Below the pieces are notes generated by a model. The model saw nothing but the letters and a program-made list of their open reading frames with translations. It was not told the origin of the DNA and made no database searches. Below are positions 1 through 15,957 of a stretch of DNA of 64,000 nucleotides, piece by piece; within the stretch, counting starts at the first letter, position 1, and each line of letters begins with the position of its first letter. Position numbers and translations under genes: made by a program. This stretch comes from Brachionus plicatilis (taxonomy: Eukaryota > Rotifera > Eurotatoria > Ploima > Brachionidae): the NCBI GenBank assembly GCA_010279815.1, contig QEOQ01000670.1, positions 400,766 to 464,765 of the forward strand. The letters are read 5' to 3'.

Positions 1-4721
<4,721 letters not shown>

Positions 4722-6025
4722 TAACAAGTTTTTTTCATCTAATTTTCCAACTTATCCAAAATTCTAGAGTTAATTAAAATTTTTTTTCTTATATAATACT
4801 CTCATAAAAATAACATTTAGTTGATTTTATTTAAAGAGATAATTTTTTATCTAAGAAATAGTAAGCGAATAGTTAGTGACTAACATTTCTTAGCTAACAA
4901 TTTTAAATAGAATTATCTATTTAAACAACTGTCTAAGCCTTATATAATTTTACAACAAAGAATGCTCTGTAATTAAAATTTTAAATTATAAATTAAATTT
5001 TTTAAATAATTTAATGGATTAACTGGTCATTAACCATAACTATTTTGAGTGTGGTCTAAATTCTTCAGAGATCAAAATTTAAAATTAGAATAAATGAAGA
5101 TTTAAAAAAAAAGGTCTTGAATTATTTTTATTTTAGATACATAACAGGAGTGAAAACGCTATTTTAAAAGAAGGATACAATATTTCCTTCAATTTTAAAA
5201 TCGTTTAAAATTTTCAGTTTTAAATTTGATCAGCGGTTTAGATTTTATAACCTTTTATTTTATCTGTCTGTTGTAATTTCAACTTATCATGAAAGTTAAT
5301 GCAAAAATTTAAAATTTTCATTCGTCATGTTAAAGCTGCATGTTTAAGAGTTTAAATTTTTTGGTAATGTTCAGAATAAAAATATTTCGTATTCATTAGA
5401 TTTTTGTTTAATGCTAAATTTAAAACCAAAATTGAAAAGAACTTTTTTTTAGAACTTCTTTAATAAAATACATTAATCTTTTTTCGAATTAAATTGTTCG
5501 ATATTTCTTTTTTTTTTTCATTAAGTATAAAAATTGACAAATTTGTACCAAATGAAAACTGATTCTGGAAGTTTGAAGCTTTTATATCTATTCCAATTCG
5601 ATTTTTTGTCAATAAATTTTTTCAGTAAAAAAAAATCATTATTTAAAATTTTAACAAATCTAGATAATTTAAATAATCCAATAATTTATAATTAATAAAT
5701 AATTTAAATTACATAATTTAATCGAAGAAAATACATATGATTTAAATTCCTTTACACTAATTTATCTTTCTGAATAAAAAAATGATAGAAAAAAAATCAA
5801 ATAGAAATATGAATTGATAAAGAACTTCAATTAGCTATTTATTTAAACCTTTTTAAATTCTGATTTTTATTAAAAAAAAAAAACAAAATTAAAATGATTA
5901 CATTTAAAGTAATTAAAAATTTTTCAACTACTTAAGTTGTTTTTTACATTTACTGTTAAACTAGCTGGTAAATAAAAAATTCTAATTTTAATAACTTTTT
6001 AATTAATATTAAAATATTTTTTTGG
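4722..6025. other. Intergenic, AT-rich, no gene seen
   Basis: Sequence between the ABCC start and the 3' end of the PPSY membrane-protein gene. I see no long reading frame, no clear repeat and no RNA gene. The ABCC promoter should lie in the part next to 4722, but no recognisable element can be named. Confidence 0.6.
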
Positions 6026-6655
6026 CTATATCGTTTTACTTCCTATGACCTGGTCATAAGACGGAGGAATTTCATCATTTTCAGAGTCAATTTTTTCTTT
6101 ATTCCACTCTTTGATATCGCTTTCCAAACACAAATTCACATCACCTTGTTGATTTAGAATGCATCTTAGGTTTTTGTCTGCACTTGAACTGCCATCTAGA
6201 TAGTTACATAAATTTGTCGGATTTAAAACAATGTCTGTAAAATTATTTTGATTATCTTCTGGTTTATTCGGACCTAAGAATCGAGATAGATCATTGAACT
6301 TTCGATTAATTTTTTTACATTGACCCGAATCAACACTATAAGCCAAGTTATCAAAATAATTAGCTTGATTATTCGATATGTAGTTTAAAATCTCGCTATT
6401 TGACGAAGAAAAGTCATTTTCTTCATAGTCCGAATTGCTACAGTCCGAGGAAAGTTCATTTGAAAAACAATCAAAACCACTAGCACCACTATTAGACTGT
6501 CTGGTTGGCCTTCGAGCTCGTTTGCAGCACAAAATTCGGTTATGGACACAAATCTGGACACATTTGACCACAATAAGAACCAAAATAATGCAAATTATTG
6601 ATGATAAAAGAATAATTAGAACAAAAACAAATTGAATATAGTCATCTGTATCCAT
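6026..6655 (-). CDS. Single-pass membrane protein with a C-terminal PPxY motif
   Basis: Predicted 209-residue protein from one exon, with an ATG at 6653-6655. The short N-terminus is followed by a strongly hydrophobic segment at about residues 8-31, then Cys and basic residues (CVHNRILCCKRARRP), which would place the long tail in the cytosol. That tail is rich in Ser, Asn and acidic residues and ends in DEIPPSYDQV, with the PPSY motif at residues 197-200. In known proteins a cytosolic PPxY recruits WW domains, typically of Nedd4-type ubiquitin ligases, so an adaptor or ubiquitinated cargo role is a fair inference. No named family is recognised. A short 5' exon upstream of 6655 cannot be excluded. 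The open frame and clean topology make a real gene likely; the function is not established. Confidence 0.75.
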   Translation of the reverse strand: MDTDDYIQFVFVLIILLSSIICIILVLIVVKCVQICVHNRILCCKRARRPTRQSNSGASGFDCFSNELSSDCSNSDYEENDFSSSNSEILNYISNNQANYFDNLAYSVDSGQCKKINRKFNDLSRFLGPNKPEDNQNNFTDIVLNPTNLCNYLDGSSSADKNLRCILNQQGDVNLCLESDIKEWNKEKIDSENDEIPPSYDQVIGSKTI

Positions 6656-8331
6656 AAACCTGCCTAATTAGTTGAAAATTTTACCAAATTTTTTTAAACC
6701 AATTTTTTTTTAAACCATAAGTTTTTATAAATCTACCATTTCTTGCTTCAATAAATGTCTAAACAAAAATAATTAGCAATTTTAAATTGTAGTAATTTTT
6801 TTTGACCATCTTGATGAGCCTAGATTTATTTTTGAAATAAAAAAAAATTTTTATCTATTTTTCCTCAGGAACGAGACAAAACAAAACATGTAACATTTTT
6901 AGAAGAAAAATTTTAAAATGAGATAAATAGACGAAGGCTTAATTTTTGGTAGAAAAAAGTTTCAAGAGAAAGTGATTTTTAAATTTGACTTTTTGAGTCA
7001 AAATTAACATTTTGAATGAAATAAAAAAAAATTTGTTAAAAATAATCGGTCAGTCGGTCAATATTTTATATGCTTGAACAAAAAAATCGAAATTTTATGC
7101 ACTAGACTTGTAAATAGCATCTATTTTCTTGAACTCGTTTGAGAAAAAATTTTGACGTTTCTTATCGATTTATGTGGAAAAATGAATAATAAACGCATTC
7201 TCAAGACAAAAAGAGCTTAATCCTGTATGATTTTTGGTTCGTAGACCTAAATAAGTTCATTAAATTTGTAGACGTGAATTTGACAAAGAAGCCTGTTACA
7301 CATTTATCTATTTTGATTCTAAATAAATAAAATATTTTATTTAAAACACGCTTTAATCTTTGATACAAAAATTTTAAATCTCATTTAAATTAAAAAAATA
7401 TTTTTTATGTTGTCTAGCAACTCTCATTTGACACTTATTTTATCAGGTGAAATCATAAGATCACTAATTTTTGTAATTTTCAATAATTAAATATTAATTT
7501 CTCAAATTCCTTATTTAGAAATTATTTTAAACAAATTTTCAAAATATGTTTTTTATTACTTCAATCTTTGGTATTCAATGATTAATTTTATAGTATTAAA
7601 CTATTTTAGTTATAGTCAAGCATTTTTTAGACTGACAATCTTTTGACTAGAATTGATGATTATGATTAATTTTGTAAGAATCTAATTTTAACAAATATTC
7701 ACCTGGAAAAATATTTTAAATAGGTTGAGATATATTTATATATTAAAAAAAGCATCAAGTTTTCCTATCATAGCTTTTGTTTCCTCCACAAGCTCAAATT
7801 ATCATCGTTTATTTTTTTTAATTTTTTACATTAAAATTTTAATTTTGGAAAAAAATTAAATTGAAAATTTATTCTCCTTTTTTAAATTTGAAGAAAAAAT
7901 TTAAAAATATGAAAATTAAATTGATTAAATAATTAAATAGATGAAATAAATTACTTATTCTAAAAAATTTGAATCTTATAAATTAATATTTGACTTGAAA
8001 AATAAATATCAATTCGAACTTTATTTAGTCTTACAGTTTTTCAATCTCTATGACCCACCCAACAAGTACAATATGAATTTTAAATGATTTTTTATTTAAA
8101 ACCAATTATGAAAATTTAATTTTAAATTAATCTAATAATTTTACTTTTAACATAGAAAACCATATTTTCATTTCATACGTAAATCAAAATTTATTAAAGA
8201 GAGGTAAATAAAATTGAGGAAGCTTCAACAAAATTTTATTAAATTTAATAAAAAATCTTCAACCATAAAAATAAAATTTCTGTTTAAACTAAAAATATTT
8301 GCTTAGTCAGCGTGTTTTGCATCCGAAAAAA
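6656..8331. other. Intergenic, AT-rich, no gene seen
   Basis: About 1.7 kb of AT-rich sequence between the PPSY protein gene and the first acyltransferase. There are many A and T runs but no supported reading frame, clear repeat or RNA gene. Confidence 0.6.
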
Positions 8332-9729
8332 TTATAATTGTTTTTTTGGTAAACCAAATGAAGATTTTGACGATGACTGAGCCACCATTTTTTCTATTAA
8401 GACTTTTATAAAAACAAATATTAGCACTATTGATCCTTTAACAAGTGGAGAACCATTCCAAAAAATTAACACAAAATAATAAATTGATGGAATTAAAGTA
8501 ACACATAACCAAAATATGGAGTTGTACAAGTCATATTTGTTCAATTTGAATTTATGCTTGCTAACCCCCAATTTGTCAAAACTACCAGTTTTATGGTAAA
8601 CATCAAAAATTTCATCCTTAAAAAAAATAAGTCCCAAAATAAATTTTTTTAAAAGTTAAATACTTTATCCTGATATAATCTTAACAAAAATTCGGAACAT
8701 TTTTTTTCATCGTCAGTCGGCAATATATCGATTGGTATGCGACGAATGAATATTTGCGCATTCAATGGGATTCCATCTTTCATATGCATGAATGTTGGGG
8801 AACATCCATCCACATCATCAATAGCTATTGTGATGTCATACATATATTCAACTTTAATTAACTTTATAAAATTTGTTTTATTCTTCATAAGTTTATCTAC
8901 TTTTTCCTTTCAGTTGTGATACCATTAAATTGAATCCCTTTGCTCTAGGCAATAAATGATGTTTTAGAATTGGTAAACCCTTTTCTTTAGCCACTTTCAT
9001 GCTTTCTTCATATTTTTCTTTGGTATACCGGGTACCTTCACAAAATATTGACACCTATGGTATTATTTTAAATGGTTGTTAATTATTATTTTTTGTGTTT
9101 ATTTACCGAATAAGGCAAATCTTTCGGATAATCTAAAATATTTTCCATATCTTCTACCAAGGTTTTGTAATCAGTATCCCACACTCTTTTGATAAACACG
9201 TATTCTCCAAACAACCATGACCAACCAAGAATGGGAATGTATTTCAACGAGTCCTTCATGACCACTTTAGATCCCTTTTAATTATTTAAAACATTGAATT
9301 ATTAGTTAAAAAAAGCCTACGCCAAGTAGTCCCAATTGCTGGCATATGATCAAGCCAAATGCCCAATCAACATCGTATTTATGGTTCAGTACACAAAAAC
9401 AGTTCTCTTTTCCAAGCATTTTAAAATCTTCATCTTTAATATAAAATGTGGTCTCGGTTCCTGACCACCAGTGAGCTATACTCGGGATTGCTTTTTAAAT
9501 TTTATTTACTTGAAAATTCTTTAATTTTATCATAAATTCTATCTGTCTTACCTGAGTACAAGCTGTACGATAGATAATAAATTATTCGTTTGTAAAGATG
9601 CTTGCTAAAAGGTCTTATGAAGACAAATGTTAACAACTGAAAAAAATTTATTATTAAACCACTGAGAAGAAAGGCATATGACAATAAAATTTGAGGTAAA
9701 AACCACTTTTTGAATTCTTTCAGATCCAT
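8332..9729 (-). CDS. AGPAT: 1-acylglycerol-3-phosphate O-acyltransferase, AGPAT3/4-like, paralogue A
   Basis: Transfers an acyl chain from acyl-CoA to lysophosphatidic acid to make phosphatidic acid, normally in ER or Golgi membranes. Six exons keep phase: 9729-9552, 9490-9321, 9274-9107, 9054-8901, 8851-8664 and 8616-8332, giving 380 residues, close to the roughly 376 of the family. An N-terminal hydrophobic segment (about 12-40) is followed by acyltransferase motif I, NHKYDVD at 95-101 (the HX4D catalytic pair), the block LGWSWLFGE, motif III CEGTRYT at 177-183, and the block LKHHLLPRAKGF typical of AGPAT3/4/5. Two hydrophobic stretches lie near the C-terminus. Its upstream neighbour at 10426-11747 is a paralogue on the same strand, so this is a tandem duplication. 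All catalytic residues are present, so it should be active; substrate preference cannot be read. Confidence 0.93.
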
Positions 9730-10425
9730 AATTCAAATCTAAATAATTGAAAAAAAAATTAAAATTTTTTTTGTTCAAACATTTTAAAAGCGAGTATAAA
9801 CTTTGATCAGAAAATTTATCTCATAAATAAAGTCTTGACAAGAGCCTCTCAAAATTTATCCCTTCTAGTCTATCCTTTTAAAAATAAATTTTACAAAAAT
9901 AGCATTTTTTTTGCAAACATAATTTTAAATTTAATTTATATGTGGCATTTTTTTTTGTAAATAAAAAACAAAAGAAAAATTAAAGTATTTTAATATATTA
10001 TGATGTAAGGTAATTGGTAAAAGTTGTTCGTTTTTCAATATTTATTAAATAGCTTTTTTCAGAATGATTACTAAAATATAATGATTAATCAAAATTTAAA
10101 ATAAATTCAATATCAAAACTAGGTTAACTAATTTAGTTAATGCGCCCTTAACAAAAAAATCTAGTATCACGAAAGCCGAATATTAATTGTTTAATTAGCT
10201 TAGCTATTTTTTAAAAATAATTTGACACTAATAAAGTTATTTAAGTTCAACAACTAGTTTTTAATTAAATGACTAAACAAATTCGGTTTAAAATAATCTA
10301 TTGTAATTATATCTTTGAAAAAAATTTGCATATCATTATTAGTTTTGTTTGAGATAAGGGTGTAATTGTTTATTTAAAATTCAATCTTAAAATTTATAAA
10401 ATACTAAAAATAAATTTGATCAACT
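9730..10425. other. Intergenic between the two acyltransferase genes
   Basis: About 0.7 kb of AT-rich spacer between the paralogues. It should hold the promoter of paralogue A and the 3' UTR of paralogue B. No recognisable element or reading frame is seen. Confidence 0.6.
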
Positions 10426-11747
10426 CTATTCTTTTTTTGTCTCAGCTTCTTTTAGACCATACTTTGAGCCCTTGTCTATTTTACTGATTCCAACAAACAT
10501 TTCAGCCAAAAAATTCACTTTGAACAGAAAATTAGAATATTTAATTAATTCATCAAAATTTAAATTTACTTGATAAAAGTATAATTGCTAAAACACTATT
10601 CATTAATAATGACGCATTGGTTGCAAAAAGGTATAACCAATATAGTGCTGGTACACCTAAAAGCGTTGACCAAAATAAAGCAATGTATAAATCATAATAA
10701 TTTTTTGCTAATTCGTATTTTTGGACACCCAAAGATTCAAAAGTACCATTCTTGGCAAATACATCGTATATTTCATCTTTTTCCTGATAAAATTTGTGAA
10801 TAAATTTGGCAGATTCTTCCTCGTCAGTGGGAACCTGAGACATTGGAATTCGGCGAATGAATATTTCACCTTTTAATTGAATACCTTTTCGTATTGTATT
10901 CACATCAGCTCTGGCACCGTTTCTCTCAACAATACCAACATTTAAATCATAAATAGCACCGACTAAAATATATAAAAAAAATTTTGTTTTCCATTTTTTA
11001 AATTTATGCATTCACCTCTGTCTTGTGCACCGCGAGCAATTATGGAGAAGCCTTTAGTTCTGGGCAGCAAGTGGTGCTTTAATTCAGGCAGGGCTTTTGC
11101 CCGAGCAATTTTCATGCTTTCTTCATGCTTAAATTTGGTAAATCTAGTACCTTCACAGAACATCAAAACATTGAAAAAATATCCATCCGGATACAGTGCT
11201 AAATTTTTGTCCAGTCCTTCTTTTAACTTTTGTTTATCACTTTCCCATTTTCTATCTATAAATATAGACTCGGTAAATACCCAGCACCAGCCGATCAATG
11301 GAACAAATCGAAGTGAAGATTTTCCTATAATTTTAGATCCCTTTAAAAAAAAAAGTTTATTCCACATAAAATAATTAAAAATTTAACTTAATTAACCCCC
11401 AGTATGCCCAATCTTTGGCACACAATCCAGCCTATCAGCCAATCGATGTCGTATTTGTGGTTCATGATGCATATAAAATGCTCGTGGGTTATTTTATCAA
11501 AGCTTTCTTTGTCTATATAGATATGAACATCGGTACCTGACCAGTATTGACCTAAGAATGTTAAATTTGACCAAAAACTATATGCTAATAAATAATTTAT
11601 TTTTCTGTAAAGTTTTAAATTAAATGGACGGACAATTAAATACGAGAGGAATTGTAATAAGTTGACAATGAGACCACTTCCAAAAAAAATGTAAACTATC
11701 ATTAATTGAACAGGCAAAAGGCTCTTTATTTGACCCAAAACACTCAT
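10426..11747 (-). CDS. AGPAT: 1-acylglycerol-3-phosphate O-acyltransferase, AGPAT3/4-like, paralogue B
   Basis: Same reaction as its neighbour: lysophosphatidic acid plus acyl-CoA to phosphatidic acid in internal membranes. Four exons keep phase: 11747-11397, 11340-11016, 10962-10570 and 10517-10426, giving 386 residues. The N-terminal membrane segment (about 12-40) is followed by motif I NHKYDID at 96-102, FVPLIGWCW, motif III CEGTRFTKFKHEESM from 179, and LKHHLLPRTKGF. IFIRRIPMSQVPTDEEE is shared with paralogue A (IFIRRIPIDILPTDDE). Two hydrophobic segments close the C-terminal third. It has three introns against five in paralogue A, and the positions largely differ, so the duplication is old or intron turnover was fast. 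The ATG at 11745-11747 is the first in frame. Family assignment is secure from the motifs; which of AGPAT3 and AGPAT4 it matches best is open. Confidence 0.94.
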
Positions 11748-12319
11748 TTTTTGCTGTTGTTGCTGTCAGGTATTTTAATTTATGTAGACTGAGCTCTATT
11801 TTTCATTTAAAATATACGTTCGAATTTATAATATTTTTTATATAGTATGTATACACAAGCTTTAAATTTTGAATTTTTTTCTAATAAACGTTTCTAAGAA
11901 ATAGTAAATGAAATTAGTCACAATTATTTTTATTAAGATTGGCTCAACTATTGATTTTTAAAACAATGATAATTACCAAAATTTCAGAACAACACAACAA
12001 ATTTAAATAGTTAAAGTTTTACTTTATTACTTATATAATCATAATTTATAAAAAGCATTGGCCTGGATCAAATATTTATTTCAATAGTGTTTTTCATAGT
12101 AAATTAATATTCCGAGTAAATAATTAATAATTAAAATTTTATATTCTTTATTTTTTTTTTCATTCTAAACACTTCAAATTTAAAAAAATTTTAAATTATT
12201 TGTTTTTTTTCAACTTAAATCATTCCACTGATTAAGTTTATGATAAAGTAGTTTAAAAAGCATGTAAAATTGTTATTGAGTACAATTAATTATTAATACC
12301 TAACCAACAATTTGTAATA
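11748..12319. other. Intergenic, no gene seen
   Basis: Short AT-rich stretch between the start of acyltransferase B and the left end of the pogo-like element. No reading frame or repeat is supported. Confidence 0.55.
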
Positions 12320-13191
12320 ACGTAATTGCTCGATTTTAGTGACTATTTATCGAACACCGGTTTTCATTTTGACCTTTTTCGACTAATGCGACATGTCACT
12401 ATAGTCGAAAAAGGCCTAAAAATGACGATTTTTACAAAATTTAGTGTCTAAGTTAGTGACATGTCACTATAGTCAAAAAAATTTTAAATATCGATTTAAA
12501 ATTGTAAATTATGATTAAAAAAGTTTTGTATTGATAGATTTGTTTATTTTTAATACATTTAACAACATATGGAAAGTTTTTTTTTCTATTTAACTTTTTT
12601 GAAATTTTGAAATTACGTTGTTTAATTTAAACTCAATACTTAAGCATGTTACATTTTGAAATATAATTACGCAATTATTTCTAAAAATGTAAAAGAGAAA
12701 AAAAAACTTGCTGTATGTTATTATATTAAACATATATATACAATTTCAACAAAACCAAAATTTCAATTATATAAAAATTCATTCTTGAATATTTTATTCA
12801 TCGTTTTTTTTATATCAAAGTTTCAATTAAGATTTTCTAATCGTTAACTTCAAAGTAGAAGTTAACGATTGCCTTTTATTACGAAAACCTTAAAAAGTAT
12901 TATAAATAAAAAGGTTATTTGATTAATTGATTGAAATTTCTAATGTAAACACATGATAAGTTAAATCACATTCATTTCTAGCAGTAATCAACTAACATAA
13001 AATTTTAGGTTAAATTTTCGACAATTTTATTTAAAAATTTTTATTTAAATAGATTTTTATCCGCTGATTCAGAAAAATATTAATATTGAGCTTTTTTTAG
13101 TTTAAATTAATTCTTTATCACGACCTCTTAGTTTTTTATCCTTTACTTTATTCCTATACTTTAATAATTTTAATAACAATAATTAATTAAG

Positions 13192-13335
13192 ATGTTAAAA
13201 TCGCAAAATGAACAGGAAAACGAAATACGTCGTTCATATACAATGGCATTCAAAAGAGCCGCAATTAGGCATTACGAAACATATAAAAATTTAACTGATA
13301 TTTTTTTATCCTTAAATTTTATGTTTGTTGATTGA
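13192..13335 (+). pseudogene. Pogo-type transposase, N-terminal remnant
   Basis: A 47-codon frame starting at an ATG reads MLKSQNEQENEIRRSYTMAF and continues KRAAIRHYETYKNLT. That resembles the start of the helix-turn-helix DNA-binding region of pogo/Tigger/jerky transposases, which typically open with a basic, Tyr-rich 'RSYT..FK' stretch. It stops at TGA after a Phe-rich tail. The remaining DNA-binding and catalytic segments are missing, so it is broken. It sits in the pogo-like element in the same orientation as the C-terminal remnant. Confidence 0.55.
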
Positions 13336-13429
13336 TGTTATAATAAGGGATTGATTGTTTTAATTGGTAACTAAATACGCCTTTACAAGAGAAACAAAAT
13401 CAATTAGTCAATTAAGCTTTTAACTTATA

Positions 13430-13772
13430 TAGCTCCATCCAAGTCGTCAACCAAAACTAAATCACCAGCTCCATACAAGTCTTCAACCAAAACTAAGTCA
13501 CCAGCTCCATCCAAGTCGAGTGCTTTTTCCAGATCACAAGCTCTATCCAAGTCGTCAGCTAAACCAAAGTCACCAGCTCCATCAGAGTCGAATGTTTTTG
13601 AAATAGTACTGGAATCAAAAAATTGTTTTTAATGCAATTTTTTTTTTTTGCATCCAGTTCCGAAAAAGATGCTTGGATTTCATGTGAAAAATGCGAAAAT
13701 TCGATCTGTGGAAATTGTTTGCCAAAGAGTTTTAAACAAGATAATTCATTTTATTGTCCAAACTGTAAATAA
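13430..13772 (+). pseudogene. Ser/Lys/Pro repeat and C-terminal zinc finger of the pogo-like transposase
   Basis: The first part is a short imperfect tandem repeat (about 13430-13600, units near 36 bp) encoding variants of APSKSSTKTKSP. After a break, another frame encodes DAWISCEKCENSICGNCL and ends ..FYCPNCK-stop at 13772. The paired Cys motifs CEKC, CGNC and CPNC, with a Trp before the first, resemble the PHD-like finger found at the C-terminus of some Tigger/pogo transposases. An intron or a frameshift must separate the two parts. Together with the N-terminal remnant it shows the element once coded for a transposase. Confidence 0.5.
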
Positions 13773-14211
13773 CATTAAGATATTTTAAGATCTTTAGACA
13801 ATAACTTTTTTTACTTTTATAGTTAAAATTTTGATTTTATATTCTTTCGTAAAATTCATTAATAAATAAAAATTTTCTTAATAGTTAAACACTTTCTCGT
13901 AATCCAGACAAAAACTAATAAAAAATATTTGAATTACTTAAAAAATAATTTTTAAGCCTTTTTTTTTGACTATAGTGACATGTCACTAACTTAGACACTA
14001 AATTTTGTAAAAATCGTTATTTTTAGGCTTTTTTCGACCAATGCGACATGTCACTTTAGTCGAAAAAGGTCAAAATGAAAACCAGTGTTCGATAAATAGT
14101 GAAATGTGACTATAAATAGAGTGACATCTCACTAAAATCGAGCAATTACGTTATATTTAACAATGTGAAAACTTTGTACAAAAATTACAATACAAAAATA
14201 AAAACTGAAAT

Positions 14212-14578
14212 AACGGGTGTTGAATAAAAAATGGCAGAAAAGTTAAGTTTAATTTGCTATAAGAGAGGACAAAGACCTTTCCCAATTTTTTTCAAAATTT
14301 AAAATCAGGCTGATCCTGGCTTTGAAATAAATAGAATAAAGTTGAATGTTCGATAGGTTGTCAGTAAAAAATGTACGAAACCATCAAAATTTTTTTTGAA
14401 GGTTCAGTTATAATTAAAAAAAATTTTTTTATTTAAGGTTCAAATTCGTAATCCGCATATGTGAAAACTCCAAAATTGAATCCTAAGATAGCTTGGACGT
14501 TTTTCATTTCCTGAACCTTAAATAAAAAAATTTTTATGATAAAATTAATTTTGTGCCATTTTTTATTCTACACCTGTT
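14212..14578. mobile_element. MITE with near-perfect terminal inverted repeats
   Basis: About 367 bp bounded by inverted repeats that include GAATAAAAAATGGCA (left 14222-14236; right complement near 14554-14568). The outer bases differ slightly (ACGGGTGTT against ACAGGTGTA). Two internal 'AGGTTCA' arms with poly-A/T form a second foldback. No coding capacity. Confidence 0.7.
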
Positions 14579-14707
14579 GCACATTTTATACAAATTGTAA
14601 TTGATATAATAAAGAAAATAAAGTTTGAAATTTTAGCATCAATTGTTAATTTTAGCGTTTTTTATTTTAGTTTTAATATTTTTTCGTAATATATATGTTT
14701 TCATAAA

Positions 14708-14912
14708 CAGTACTGATTTGACACGTGGATTTTACGTAAATTTAATTTGGCAAAAAAATGGCAAGTCAGCAAACCTGTAAGAGGGACACACAAATGTTTG
14801 GTCTGTCAAAAGCTCAGACATTTGTTCAAAATTATTTTGCCATTTTTTTGCCAATTAAATTTAGGTAAATTTACGAAAATTTACGTAAAATCCACATGTG
14901 AAATCAGTACTG
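14708..14912. mobile_element. Short MITE, family shared with 25248-25644
   Basis: A 205-bp element with ends CAGTACTGATTTGACACGTG and complement CACATGTGAAATCAGTACTG. The arms run on into TTTTACGTAAATTT and into a GGCAAAAAAATGGCA-type segment. The copy at 25248-25644 has the same outer sequence and the same TTTACGTAAA motif. No reading frame. Confidence 0.8.
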
Positions 14913-15264
14913 TAAATTAACTGCCGTAAAAATGGCCAGGAGCAGGTTCATTTTTTAGTACACTGAACCTTACAAAAATTCTTAACTTTTAATTCTTTAA
15001 AATGTATTATTCTTTAATTCTTGAAAAGTATTTAATATTTTCATTTTTTGGTTCTCCTAAGTTTTTCGAAATATTTCCTCCAGTCTTCAAATAATTCCAC
15101 CGATTTGTCGGGAATTGAGCCATCTTTTCCCCGGACTTGATTTTCATTGTTCTACTAAAAGAATTACGAGTTGATGAACTTACCCAATCTGGTTGTTTGG
15201 ATTTATTCTTTTTTCCAAGGACAAAGTCATTTATTTATTGCAGTGCTTTTTCGAATTCATTGTA

Positions 15265-15957
15265 TTAGGTTGTTTAATAAGTTTTTTCGTTTTTTTCTAG
15301 ACTTTATTTATTTATAAAAACTAAAATAAAATATAATTAGTCACTAAAATAATTTCCTTCGCTAGAAATACACATCTCCCATCTTTCTGGCAGCATTTTG
15401 ATCCCTCGCTCGTAGAAACTGACTGGTTTTGAGGTGAAATATTGACTGATGTCTTTTTTGATTTCCTCCAAGTCTGAGTAACTTTTTTCACTGAGGAAGT
15501 GCTGCATGGATCGGAACAAATGGTAATCTGAAGGAGCTAAGTCTGGTGAATAAGCTGGGTGAGATAAGACTTCCCAGCCTAGATTATCTTTCGTACTAGC
15601 GTTGTCATTTAAAAGAAACACTTTTCGCTCTCCTTTAGCTCTGTGTGGCTGTTGTAGCAATTGCGAACATTCAAAGTGTTCTCTCCATAAACCAAACAAA
15701 TCGATTTGGTAGCCTCTGTCGCATTATTCCTTCGTTAAACTTGAATAACATGCAATGGCGGATATGCATTTATTTGTCATACATTTTTATTTAGTTAATT
15801 ATTTAGAAATTTAAAAAGCAAACATATAATCTTATATATCATTTGAAAGAACAAGAGTTGCTCTTTCAAATGATGTACAATATTGCATAAATAAGTTTAA
15901 TCCTTGATGAGATTTTTTCATTTAAAAATCGACGAAAAAACTTATTAAACAACCTAA
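15265..15957. mobile_element. Internally deleted mariner element
   Basis: 693 bp with inverted repeats TTAGGTTGTTTAATAAGTTT from 15265 and the complement ending at 15957, flanked by TA on both sides (15263-15264, 15958-15959). Family members are about 1.3 kb, so nearly half is missing. It lies inside an older LINE fragment and carries the C-terminal transposase remnant at 15337-15699. Confidence 0.93.
15337..15699 (-). pseudogene. Mariner transposase, C-terminal third
   Basis: About 120 codons of a DD34D mariner transposase, normally near 345 residues. Recognisable blocks are LLNDNAS (second catalytic Asp), then SPDLAPSDYHLFRSMQHFL with the third Asp in SPD or SDY context, and near the end GIKMLPERWEMCISSEGNYF, the usual mariner C-terminus. 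The N-terminal helix-turn-helix and first catalytic Asp are lost with the internal deletion. The initial Met in the open frame is not the native start. Confidence 0.9.

Larger units (their letters stand above)
12320..14151. mobile_element. Decayed pogo/Tigger-like DNA transposon with long terminal inverted repeats
   Basis: A 1.83-kb element flanked by TA on both sides, as in the Tc1/mariner/pogo superfamily. The ends match: ACGTAATTGCTCGATTTTAG inward from 12320 and its complement ending at 14151. The inverted repeats run about 165-200 bp. Each carries subterminal palindromes centred on GACATGTC, plausible transposase binding sites. The right arm has about 30 bp that the left lacks. The interior keeps a transposase-like N-terminus (13192-13335) and a C-terminal zinc finger (near 13655-13772), but no room or frame for an intact DDE catalytic core. 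It is therefore non-autonomous. Confidence 0.85.
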
